From positions 1 to 64,000 of the forward strand of contig CANFHF010000007.1 in NCBI GenBank assembly GCA_947446635.1: a DNA stretch of 64,000 bases, in the 5' to 3' direction. The position numbers and the translations under genes were made by a program. Source of the stretch: Flavobacteriaceae bacterium (GTDB taxonomy: Bacteria; Bacteroidota; Bacteroidia; Flavobacteriales; Flavobacteriaceae). Shown here piece by piece: positions 19,004 to 27,748 of the stretch. How positions within the stretch are numbered: the stretch's first letter is position 1; every line of letters begins with the position of its first letter. The notes under the pieces are model-generated. The model searched no databases and had not been told where the DNA came from. It saw only the letters and a program-made list of their open reading frames with translations.

Positions 19004-19058
19004 GGACAATTTTACTCCTATTATTGTATTTTAATTATTGTATTTATTCTTTAATTTG
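19004..19058 (+). promoter_or_regulatory. Candidate activator site plus -7 box for the large T9SS gene
   Basis: GGACAATTTTACTCCTAT at 19004-19021 matches the susC element at 16 of 18 positions. TTAATTTG at 19051-19058 is a one-mismatch -7 box, 47 bp from the element start, the same distance as for susC. Predicted leader is about 69 nt. Confidence 0.58.
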
Positions 19059-19133
19059 TACTCCGTTTGAGTTCGAAATATAAAAAGAATTAATCATAAA
19101 ATAAATCGGACCAATAGTATTAAAATATTAATT

Positions 19134-22100
19134 ATGAAAGAAAAATTATTTATGAAAAAATGTATTCAACATTTTATCTACGGCCTTTTTTTCCTACTAT
19201 TAGGAGGTAATTTAACTTGGGGTCAAACTACGGTAACTACTTTTAATGCCGATGGCACTTGGACATGTCCTGACGGGGTAACCTCCGTCAAGGTTGAGGC
19301 TTGGGGTGCTGGTGGTGGTGGTGGAGGTGCAGCTGCATCCTCAAATTTTTATTCAGGTGGTGGTGGCGCTGGCGGTAATTATGCCAGAAATTCAAATATG
19401 GTGGTGGTACCTGGAACTACCTATGCTATAAAGGTTGGTGCTTCAGGTGCTGCAGGTCTTACGACCACTGCAGGTGTACCTGGAGGAAATGGTGGAACGA
19501 GTTCATTTGGTACTTTTTTATATGCTAGTGGTGGATCTGGAGGTTATGGCGGTATGGTTAATAATAAAGCTGGGGTTGGGGGTGTAAATGGGGGTATTAC
19601 CTTTGTTGCTTTCACTGCGGGTTCAGCATGGACTTCAGCTGCTCTTCCCACAGCTGTTGTGGGTACGCCTTGGACTGCAGCTACTGCGTATACATTAAAT
19701 CAACAGGTTTTTAATAATGGAAAATTATATACAGTAACGATTGCTGGTACTACGAGTAGCACCGCACCTGTTCACACTACAGGAGCTGTTGCTGATGGTA
19801 CTGCAACTCTTGCTTATGCTGGGGTAGCGGCAACAGTAGGGTTTACATCAACTAATACTTACATAGTAACTACTAATCCGGGTAGCGGGTATTTAGTTGC
19901 TCCTCTTATTGTTATTACAGGGACTACAGCAACCGCAGTCGCATATATAAATCCTATTAACGTTACTGGAGCCGACACGTATTATATCGGAGGAAATGGA
20001 TCAAATGGGATATCTGTATCAAAGGATGTTAATAATGTAGGTGGTGGTGGTGGTGGTTCTGCCGGAACCGAAAGTAATGGAAACAATGCGATTATGAGTA
20101 TTGGAGGTGTTGCTGTAACAGGAGGAACTGCAGGGGCTAGCGCTATAAAAGATATTGATGCTACAGGGATACCTGGTCAAGCAGCGGCCTCTTATGGTGG
20201 TGGAGGTAGTGGTGCCAGAGGAATGAGTCAAAATGGTGGTCTTGGAGGTAAAGGAAGAGTAGTAATTACAGAATCGGATAATATTGCTCCAAATGCTGCG
20301 GGTGCCGTTGTTGTATCAAACCCTACAATTTCGAGTGTAGCTTTAAGTTGGGGTGCTTCATCAAGTGTTGACGCCAGTGGTTATCTAGTGGTGCGTTACG
20401 TTAGTATTCCTAATGCGAATAATGATCCTACCCAAAAAGCGACTTATCTTGCAAATCAGACCATTACTGCCGGAACGGGTTCTTTAATAGGAACTGTTGT
20501 TTATGCAGGAAGTTCCTTAGAATTTGTAGATACAGGTTTAACGGCTCTAACTCCTTATTACTACAAAGTATACGCTTATGATCCTTCACATAATTATGCT
20601 GTTGAATCCTCAGTTACTGCAACAACAACAAACCAAGAAGATAACACACCGCCTGGAGCTCCGGGAGCTGTTTCTATATCAAATCAAACTACCTCTAATT
20701 TAACCACAACTTGGCAAGCCGCCTCTAGTATTGATGGTGGTGGGTATTTAGTAGTACGCTACTCTGGAAATCCAGAAGTCGATAGCGCTCCTGTTCAAAA
20801 AACAACCTATATTATAGGAAATACCTATTCCACAGGAACTCCCGTAGTAACAGACCCTCTTACGGCTCCTATGGTAGCTAAAGTGGTTTATGTAGGTACG
20901 GATTTGAGCTTTGTTAATACAGGTTTATCCTCAGGTCATGATTACTTTTTTAAGGTGTATACTTTTGATCAAGCTCATAACTACTCAGTTGCATCGTCTA
21001 TTAAGGGAAGAACTACAAACCAATTAATAGCTCCAATTGGAACTTCGGCTACACTGCTTAATGCTTCAGGTTTTACGGCGAACTGGCAATCAGTGCTTGA
21101 TGCTACCGGTTACGATGTGGCACTATACAAATGTGGTACTTCTCAAGATAATATTGTTGGATGGACTATTCCTGCTAGCATAGGGGATCAAACCGCCCTT
21201 ACTGCAAATATTGCTACGGCTAATAATACTACAAAAGTATTGAAGCAAAATTCTAATGGCACTATAGATACTACTGTTTCTGGAAACCCAGGTTTTTCCG
21301 CTAGAGGAGCTACTTATTATTCTACGTCTATACTTTCAGGATCAGTAGCTACAAATGATGTTGCTTACAACACCCCCAAAGCAACCCCAGATAAATACTG
21401 GCAAGTAGAGGTTAATACAGTAGGGTATCAAAACGTAACCGTTTCCTCTCAGCAATATTCCGGCAATACGCTGTACAAAGCAGCTGTTGTTGCAGATCCA
21501 AATGCGTCACCTCCAGTTGTTGCTTCAGCCGAAGTTTTACCTTCTTCAGGACCACGTGATTTTAAATTACAATATGGTTTAGATGGAGAATCTGGAACTT
21601 TTACAGATGTTCCTAACGCAACAGTTCTTGTAGATGAATTTTGGACTACCACTCTTAATACGAACACCTCTGGTGATTTAAGTAATATCCAATTACCTGC
21701 TGCATGTAATAATCGTGAATCAGTATTACTTCGTTGGGTACAAACTTCATTTACTGGAGTAAATGGCACACCAATGACAACTCCTGACACTGGAGGAACA
21801 AGCCGTATTGATAATATTTATGTTAAAGGAAACAAACTTAGTGTTTTAAATTCAGCTTCGGTAGCAGGTAATTCGAGTCTCACAAAAGCCTTTACAGGAT
21901 TAACTCCAGGAGAACAATACTTTTATGATGTAGTAGCTACAGGTACTAATACTACTGATGGATCTAATGTACTTACAAGTTATAAATCCTCGGCTCATTC
22001 TAACTTGGTTTTAGCTCAAGCTCTTGATGCATTAAAAACTCCATTGGCAAACCCACCTTTTAATTCTTCTGCTACTGGTTTTTCTGCTAGTTGGGATGTC

Positions 22101-24044
22101 GTTGAAGGCGCTAAGGATTATAGCGTGTATGTTTACAATGTAAACACACAATCTAATATTGTGGGATGGACTTTTCCTGATTTAGGTACTGTACTTAAAG
22201 CAGATATTACCTCTGTTAACAACACAAACAACGCTATATTTCAAAGTAGTACATTAGATCCAACAAAGGTAAAAGGAACAATAAGTTCTGGTGTTGGAGC
22301 TACAACCGCAGCAATCTCTGCAGCTTCGTGGTACAGTCAAGCTGTTGATGATGATAAATTTTGGGAGGTATCAGCAAATACACTAGGGTATAGAAATGTA
22401 AAAATATCATCTAAATTGTATTCTACAGCACCACGTGATTTTAAATTGCAATATAAAATAGGTACCTCTGGGACTTATGCTGATGTACCAGAAGGGGTTT
22501 TAATTTGTAAAAACAACTGGACGGACGGAGTTTTTAACTCTTTGGCATTACCTACCACCTGCGATAATCAGCCTTTAATATACCTACGTTGGATTAACTA
22601 CACCAGAATTGATTTTGCCACAGGTAAGGCTATGATAGGAGGAACAGCTCGTTTAGATGATATTTATGTTACGGGGGCTTTATTAACTTCGGAACCAGCT
22701 TATCCTCTTACAATTTCGGGAACTTCTACTACGTTTAATGATCTGCCTCCAAGCACTTATTATTTTGATGTTGTTGCTAATCCTCAAGATAGCAACGCCT
22801 ATGCTCCCTCATTTCATAGTAATCTAGTAACTATTGGACCTATTAATGCACCAATCGCCACTGACGCAACTAATGTTAATGATAATGGATTTACGGCTAA
22901 CTGGGATGGTGTTGCCGGTGCTACAGACTATGATGTATATGTGTATAAAATTAATCCTACACAAGGTACGGTTATTGGTTGGACTTTCCCAACAACATGG
23001 ACTGCTGGCCCCGTTTCAGTACTAGCAGATGCCTATACTGCAACTAACAATTCTATCACTAATATCTTTACACAAAGTAATGGAACCGTTACCCCTTTAG
23101 AAGGGACTTCGGTTGATGGTTTTGCCGCTAGCGGAGCCACTTATTACAGTAATTTAGGAACTAATGGAACTTTGGACGCACCTGCTAAATACTGGCAAGT
23201 TATTGTAAATACTAAATCACGTTTTAATTTAAAAGTTTCATCAAAACAGTGGTCTTCCATTGACGCTGAAATTATTGGAGTTCCTGCAGTTATAGAGGAT
23301 CCTACTACAGTCCCACCTACTGTAGGCGTTCCAGAAATCCTAGCAAGACCAGCTACTTCAGGTCCACGAGATTTTAAATTGCAATATAGCGTTACAGGTG
23401 TGGATGGACCATATATAGACGTAGATAATGGAGCAATTACTGTTGGAAACGACTGGACTTCAGGTGTATTAGATCATATAGAACTACCTCGTGAATGTGA
23501 AAATCAAGCAAAATTATACCTTCGCTGGTCACAAGCTTCATTTGCTGATTTATATGGTACCCCACTGGAATATTATAGTGGTTCAAACCGTATCGATGAT
23601 ATTTTAGTTGAAGGATCCTCACTTGAATTAGTCAAATCTTATCCATCACTTGGAAATGTTAGTTCATTTGAGTGTTCAGGTTTAGATGAAGGTCAAACTT
23701 ATTTTTATGCGGTTATTGCTAAATCACCTGCGGCAGGGTTTTATCCGTCAGCGAATTCTAATCTTATTAAAACTACAAATACAGGAACTCTTGGCTTAGT
23801 TTCATTCAAATCATTTATGATGAAGGCTTATCCAAATCCAGTTACTAACGGAAAACTGTTTATTAGTTCTCCAAGTAGTAGCGAAAAACAAGTGGCTGTT
23901 TATAGTATTTTAGGACAAAAAGTGCTAGACACCAAAACCACTAATAATGCGGAAATCAATGTGTCTAAATTAGCAAGAGGAATGTATATTCTGAAAATAT
24001 CAGAAGATGGTAAATCGGAAGCTAAAAAATTGATTATACAATAA
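19134..24044 (+). CDS. Large modular T9SS-exported surface protein (glycine-rich domain, FN3, triplicated beta module)
   Basis: This is a 1636-residue secreted protein, probably an adhesin or glycan binder; no catalytic signature is seen. A signal peptide ends near GQ (30-31); Met7 (19152) is an alternative start. Residues about 40-380 form a glycine-rich domain (VEAWGAGGGGGG...VNNVGGGGGGSAG...GGKGRVVIT) interrupted at about 155-277 by an inserted module (WTAATAYTLNQQVFNNGKLYTV) that resembles a small carbohydrate-binding or tail-fibre domain. Two FN3-like domains follow (about 383-500 and 505-632). Three copies of a 270-330-residue module (bases about 21030-22024, 22029-22845, 22849-23780) each carry GWT(I/F)P, KYWQVxVNT or a variant, PRDFKLQY and R(I/L)D(N/D)I. 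The last 75 residues are a T9SS sorting domain (YPNPVTNGKLFIS). It follows susCD and shares their regulatory element, so it likely acts on the same glycan. Confidence 0.8.
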   Translation: MKEKLFMKKCIQHFIYGLFFLLLGGNLTWGQTTVTTFNADGTWTCPDGVTSVKVEAWGAGGGGGGAAASSNFYSGGGGAGGNYARNSNMVVVPGTTYAIKVGASGAAGLTTTAGVPGGNGGTSSFGTFLYASGGSGGYGGMVNNKAGVGGVNGGITFVAFTAGSAWTSAALPTAVVGTPWTAATAYTLNQQVFNNGKLYTVTIAGTTSSTAPVHTTGAVADGTATLAYAGVAATVGFTSTNTYIVTTNPGSGYLVAPLIVITGTTATAVAYINPINVTGADTYYIGGNGSNGISVSKDVNNVGGGGGGSAGTESNGNNAIMSIGGVAVTGGTAGASAIKDIDATGIPGQAAASYGGGGSGARGMSQNGGLGGKGRVVITESDNIAPNAAGAVVVSNPTISSVALSWGASSSVDASGYLVVRYVSIPNANNDPTQKATYLANQTITAGTGSLIGTVVYAGSSLEFVDTGLTALTPYYYKVYAYDPSHNYAVESSVTATTTNQEDNTPPGAPGAVSISNQTTSNLTTTWQAASSIDGGGYLVVRYSGNPEVDSAPVQKTTYIIGNTYSTGTPVVTDPLTAPMVAKVVYVGTDLSFVNTGLSSGHDYFFKVYTFDQAHNYSVASSIKGRTTNQLIAPIGTSATLLNASGFTANWQSVLDATGYDVALYKCGTSQDNIVGWTIPASIGDQTALTANIATANNTTKVLKQNSNGTIDTTVSGNPGFSARGATYYSTSILSGSVATNDVAYNTPKATPDKYWQVEVNTVGYQNVTVSSQQYSGNTLYKAAVVADPNASPPVVASAEVLPSSGPRDFKLQYGLDGESGTFTDVPNATVLVDEFWTTTLNTNTSGDLSNIQLPAACNNRESVLLRWVQTSFTGVNGTPMTTPDTGGTSRIDNIYVKGNKLSVLNSASVAGNSSLTKAFTGLTPGEQYFYDVVATGTNTTDGSNVLTSYKSSAHSNLVLAQALDALKTPLANPPFNSSATGFSASWDVVEGAKDYSVYVYNVNTQSNIVGWTFPDLGTVLKADITSVNNTNNAIFQSSTLDPTKVKGTISSGVGATTAAISAASWYSQAVDDDKFWEVSANTLGYRNVKISSKLYSTAPRDFKLQYKIGTSGTYADVPEGVLICKNNWTDGVFNSLALPTTCDNQPLIYLRWINYTRIDFATGKAMIGGTARLDDIYVTGALLTSEPAYPLTISGTSTTFNDLPPSTYYFDVVANPQDSNAYAPSFHSNLVTIGPINAPIATDATNVNDNGFTANWDGVAGATDYDVYVYKINPTQGTVIGWTFPTTWTAGPVSVLADAYTATNNSITNIFTQSNGTVTPLEGTSVDGFAASGATYYSNLGTNGTLDAPAKYWQVIVNTKSRFNLKVSSKQWSSIDAEIIGVPAVIEDPTTVPPTVGVPEILARPATSGPRDFKLQYSVTGVDGPYIDVDNGAITVGNDWTSGVLDHIELPRECENQAKLYLRWSQASFADLYGTPLEYYSGSNRIDDILVEGSSLELVKSYPSLGNVSSFECSGLDEGQTYFYAVIAKSPAAGFYPSANSNLIKTTNTGTLGLVSFKSFMMKAYPNPVTNGKLFISSPSSSEKQVAVYSILGQKVLDTKTTNNAEINVSKLARGMYILKISEDGKSEAKKLIIQ

Positions 24045-24062
24045 ACGAAAATCAGATTTCTT

Positions 24063-24101
24063 AAATGCGGTATTTTTCATAGAAAAATACCGCATTTTTT
24101 T
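24063..24101 (+). terminator. Rho-independent terminator after the large T9SS gene
   Basis: The stem AAATGCGGTATTTTTC / GAAAAATACCGCATTT with a 3-nt loop is followed by a run of T. Confidence 0.92.
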
Positions 24102-24147
24102 ATGTAAATTTTATAATATTAAACATGCTCAATCAGCTCGTTTAAAC

Positions 24148-24155
24148 TATTTTTG
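24148..24155 (+). promoter_or_regulatory. -7 box upstream of the jelly-roll lyase-like gene
   Basis: TATTTTTG matches TAnnTTTG 33 bases before the start codon. No -33 TTG is found at the usual spacing, so an activator or a weak promoter is likely. It follows a terminator, which supports a fresh transcription start here. Confidence 0.4.
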
Positions 24156-24188
24156 GTAAAAAAATAATAAATCAATAAACCCATCCCA

Positions 24189-25034
24189 ATGAAATTTAAT
24201 TTTGCACTAATGCTTTTCTCAATTGCCTTTTTATCCCGTTCCCAAGTAGTTTTAAAAGCTGATGGTCCTGGAGAAACCTATGAATTAATCAGTAGCGTAC
24301 TAGCACCTGGAAAATCGGCCGTGGAAGCTGCCGATCTTAATGCATTAGGAAATCACCCCTCTTTTGGAAGACACATTGCCGAAGTTTGGGATGCCGATTT
24401 AAAAGAAAATGTTTTCGAATTCTATTCTCATATCGATTATGTGAATGCGGATAAAACAATTACAACAGATAATGAACCAGTCGCTAACGTGGCTCAAAAA
24501 CAAAGAGTAGAAATTAAAACCTATGAAGGATCGCCAGATAATTTGAAGGGAACTCTAGGAGAAACCATTACCTACCAATGGAAATTTAAATTACCAAAAG
24601 GATTTCAGCCTTCGGCAAGTTTTACACACTTACACCAAATAAAAGCGGTGGGCGGATCGCAAGACATGCCCATTTTTACCTTAACGGCTAAGAAAGCAGT
24701 GGTAAATCAACTCAATGTAGTTCATAACAATGAAGACATTTTAGCTAGCATGAACCTTTCGGAACTCGAAGGAACTTGGGTTCAAATTACAGAAGTGATA
24801 AAAGTGGGAGCTAACGGAACTTATTCGGTTGTTATAAAAAGGATAAAAGACGGAAAAGAATTGCTCTCCTATAGTAATCTAGATTTAGAGACGATTCGAC
24901 CTGACAATAATTTCATTCGTCCAAAATGGGGAATTTACCGCAGTTTAAAAAAGGTGGCTGATTTGAGAGAAGAAGCAGTACGTTTTGCAGATTTTTCTAT
25001 AACAGAAGGCGTACCGGACACCAAAAAGAAATAA
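24189..25034 (+). CDS. Secreted jelly-roll polysaccharide-lyase-like protein
   Basis: This is a 281-residue secreted protein with a short signal peptide ending at SRSQ (about 16-19). The pattern RVEIKTYEGSPDN (about 104-116), TYQWKFKLPKGF, ASFTHLHQIK (about 139-148), PIFTLTAKK and RPKWGIYRSL near the end matches the concanavalin-type beta-jelly-roll lyases (Pfam Polysacc_lyase-like, similar in shape to glucuronan, alginate or heparin lyases). The THLHQ histidines are candidate active-site residues. The substrate is unknown, and a non-catalytic binding role cannot be excluded. It has its own -7 box and its own terminator, so it is a single-gene unit inside the locus. Confidence 0.62.
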   Translation: MKFNFALMLFSIAFLSRSQVVLKADGPGETYELISSVLAPGKSAVEAADLNALGNHPSFGRHIAEVWDADLKENVFEFYSHIDYVNADKTITTDNEPVANVAQKQRVEIKTYEGSPDNLKGTLGETITYQWKFKLPKGFQPSASFTHLHQIKAVGGSQDMPIFTLTAKKAVVNQLNVVHNNEDILASMNLSELEGTWVQITEVIKVGANGTYSVVIKRIKDGKELLSYSNLDLETIRPDNNFIRPKWGIYRSLKKVADLREEAVRFADFSITEGVPDTKKK

Positions 25035-25091
25035 TTGATTACCCCAAAACGGAATGGATTATTTCATTTGCTAACTAGTTTGAATTTATAG

Positions 25092-25130
25092 AAACAAACC
25101 TCGCAGTTCTGCTTGGAGGTTTGTTTTATA
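25092..25130 (+). terminator. Rho-independent terminator after the lyase-like gene
   Basis: AAACAAACCTC (25092-25102) pairs with GAGGTTTGTTT (25116-25126), with a small GCAG/CTGC inner stem, followed by TATAT. The U tract is short. Confidence 0.78.
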
Positions 25131-25193
25131 TACGCAATAAACCTTATGCATATATTGCAGTCTAAAACTAATAAATCAAAAATAAATTAATAA

Positions 25194-27668
25194 ATGTCAA
25201 AACAAAATTACTGCTTTACAATACTATTGATGATTCTTTTTACAAATGCTGTTGTGGCACAAAATGGCTCCGTAAAAGGAACAGTTTTAGACAATCAAAA
25301 TTCATCTCCTATCGATTATGCTAGTGTATCCTTACTAAGTTCGATTGATTCCTCAGTTGTAACAGGTACGTTATCCAAAAAAAATGGAGTTTTTTTTATT
25401 CAAAATATCAGTCCCGGAAAATATAAACTCAAATTCTATTTTGTGGGCTATGAAACTCGTTTGCTAGAAAACATTGTGGTACAAAACAACCAACAAATTC
25501 AATTAGATACTCTTAAACTAAAACGAACTGTCCAATCTTTAGAAGAAGTCGTGGTTCTGGGTAAAAAATCAAATTCCTATAATAAAATTGATAAACAGCA
25601 ATACAAAGCGAATCAATTTCAAACTTCTAAAGGTGGCTCAGCCATTGATGTTGTGAAAAATTTACCTTCGGTAACGGTTAACGGACAAGGAGATATTAGC
25701 GTTAGAGGATCCAATGGCTTTATGGTTTTGGTTAACGGTAAACCCGTTTTGACAGATGCAGCCACTGTTTTAGGTCAATTGCCGGCGAATACTATTGAAA
25801 ACATTGAATTGATAACAGCGCCTTCTGCCAAGTATGACCCCGACGGAAAAGGAGGTATTATAAATATTGTTACGACCAAGGGCACCACGGATGGCATTGC
25901 CATAGCTCCTAATGTTATGGGAGGATTACCCAGTACGGGCGATTATAATAATCTGGAACAGCCCAAACGTTTTGGAGGGGATCTTTCGCTCAACTATAAA
26001 AAAAATAAATTAGACATCGCCGTTAGTACGGCATACCAGAGGAATGATGTCAATGGTTTTCGAGAAGGAAATGTGTTCACCAAAAACTTCGGCAATAATA
26101 CCATTACCCGATTTCCATCCAGTGGAGAAAGAAGTTTTGACAAACACAATTATTCCGGTAAAGCATCGGTGATTTATACAGCTACTAAAAATGATGTTTT
26201 TAACGTTGGTTTTTTTGTAGGCAAAAAATTCCAAGCCCGACGTGCTGATTTGGTTTATAACAATTCTACTTCCGATTTAACTACCAATACAGTTTTAAAG
26301 GAAAATACCTATTTCAATTCTAATGTACAAACTAAAGAAGGTACTTTTACTTTAGCCAACTTTGATTATACCCACACGTTTACAAACAAGTCAACATTAA
26401 CGAGTTCATTGCTTTACGAATATGCTAATTTATTTGGTAATACCGTCAATAAAAACCTAGACTTACCAACAAAAACTAGCGTTTTACAAGAGGTAAATAA
26501 TCCTTTTAAAAATCCTATTTCAGGCTTTCGCTTAAAATTGGATTATGCCATCTCAATAGGAACTGGCAAATGGGAGAGTGGGTATCAATATCGAAATGAC
26601 CAACAAGATGGTACCTTTGATTATATTCTTACTCCAATCCCAATCCCAGCAGTGGATAATTCAAAATTTAAAGGGACTGCAAAAGCTAACAATCATATCA
26701 ATTCAGTGTATTCTCAATATTCTGGTAAAGTAGATAAAATGCAATATGTTGCCGGTTTGCGATATGAAAATTCGGCACGGGAAGTTAAGTTGTCTTATGA
26801 CGCGAATGCCCATCTTTTGAATTTAAGTACCTTTTTTCCGTCGGCTAATTTATTATATACTTTTAATAACTCTTGGAATGCCAAAGTAGGCTATAGTAAA
26901 AGAGTACAACGTAATAATAATTTTGAGTTGAACCCCATACCAGAAAGAGAACACTCTGAAACACTAGAACAAGGCGACCCTGATTTATTGCCGCAGTTTG
27001 TCGATTTGGTAGAATTAGGAATGAACCATACCTTCAAAAAAGGAACTTTATTTACCACGTTGTATTATCAAAATATCAAAAATCCTATTCAAAGGGTAAA
27101 TAGTGTGTATTCCGATACCATTCTGAATCGATTGTTCACGAATGCAGAAAAAGCAAGGCTTTTCGGGTTGGAATTTGGAACCAACATCAAACCCGTAAAA
27201 TGGATGTCGATTTTTGTTGGGGGCAATATTTATAATTATAAAATTAGCGGTAATCTAAACGTTTTAGAAGAAACGTCAATGGTGAATAATTCTAATTGGG
27301 TGTATTCTCTAAATGCCAATAGCACTTTCAATTTAGATAAGAATTGGAGTGTTACTGCCAATGTAAATTACACTTCTGTAAAACCAACTGCACAAGGAGA
27401 AGACTCCAGATTTCTATCACCTAATATGGCTGTAAAGAAAACTATTTTAGCCGGAAAAGGCAGCTTAGGGTTGCAATGGCAAAACATAAATTTCGGCACT
27501 ATGGATTCGAGCCAGCAAAGAATTACCACTTCGGGAAATGATTTTTATACCACAACCAATTATATCTATGAAACCAATGTGTTGTTGCTTAATTTTAGCT
27601 ACAATTTTAATAAATGGACTAGTAAAAATAAACTCCCAACAAGTGAAATTGGGGAAAAAGAATTTTAG
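25194..27668 (+). CDS. TonB-dependent receptor, outer-membrane beta-barrel (OMP_b-brl_3 type)
   Basis: This is an 824-residue outer-membrane receptor. Domains in order are a signal peptide (1-22, ending VVAQ), a carboxypeptidase-regulatory-like beta domain (about 25-110, GSVKGTVLDNQNSSPIDYASV), a plug with AIDVVKNLPSVTVNGQGDISVRG and VLVNGKPVL...IENIELITAPSAKYDPDGKGGIINIVT, and a barrel with LNFSYNFNKW near the end. It belongs to the shorter family without a SusD partner, so it is not a second SusC. Such receptors import siderophores, peptides or small sugars. Its place between the lyase-like gene and the Kdu genes hints at uptake of a degradation product, but this is inference. A strong two-way terminator follows. 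Confidence 0.85.
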   Translation: MSKQNYCFTILLMILFTNAVVAQNGSVKGTVLDNQNSSPIDYASVSLLSSIDSSVVTGTLSKKNGVFFIQNISPGKYKLKFYFVGYETRLLENIVVQNNQQIQLDTLKLKRTVQSLEEVVVLGKKSNSYNKIDKQQYKANQFQTSKGGSAIDVVKNLPSVTVNGQGDISVRGSNGFMVLVNGKPVLTDAATVLGQLPANTIENIELITAPSAKYDPDGKGGIINIVTTKGTTDGIAIAPNVMGGLPSTGDYNNLEQPKRFGGDLSLNYKKNKLDIAVSTAYQRNDVNGFREGNVFTKNFGNNTITRFPSSGERSFDKHNYSGKASVIYTATKNDVFNVGFFVGKKFQARRADLVYNNSTSDLTTNTVLKENTYFNSNVQTKEGTFTLANFDYTHTFTNKSTLTSSLLYEYANLFGNTVNKNLDLPTKTSVLQEVNNPFKNPISGFRLKLDYAISIGTGKWESGYQYRNDQQDGTFDYILTPIPIPAVDNSKFKGTAKANNHINSVYSQYSGKVDKMQYVAGLRYENSAREVKLSYDANAHLLNLSTFFPSANLLYTFNNSWNAKVGYSKRVQRNNNFELNPIPEREHSETLEQGDPDLLPQFVDLVELGMNHTFKKGTLFTTLYYQNIKNPIQRVNSVYSDTILNRLFTNAEKARLFGLEFGTNIKPVKWMSIFVGGNIYNYKISGNLNVLEETSMVNNSNWVYSLNANSTFNLDKNWSVTANVNYTSVKPTAQGEDSRFLSPNMAVKKTILAGKGSLGLQWQNINFGTMDSSQQRITTSGNDFYTTTNYIYETNVLLLNFSYNFNKWTSKNKLPTSEIGEKEF

Positions 27669-27688
27669 TTTTATTTTAGGTAGTCAAA

Positions 27689-27730
27689 ACAAAAGACCGA
27701 AGTTTCAATAGAAACTTCGGTCTTTTATTT
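27689..27730. terminator. Bidirectional terminator between convergent units
   Basis: The perfect stem AAAAGACCGAAGTTTC / GAAACTTCGGTCTTTT with loop AATA has A/T flanks on both sides, so it can serve the receptor gene on plus and the DUF4861 gene on minus. Confidence 0.92.
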
Positions 27731-27748
27731 AAGAAGTAAAATAAATTG

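Noticed and set aside
21030..23780. CRISPR-like or tandem DNA repeat
   Set aside because: The repetition is at protein level with units of 800-1000 bases and much nucleotide divergence; there is no short repeat-spacer pattern.
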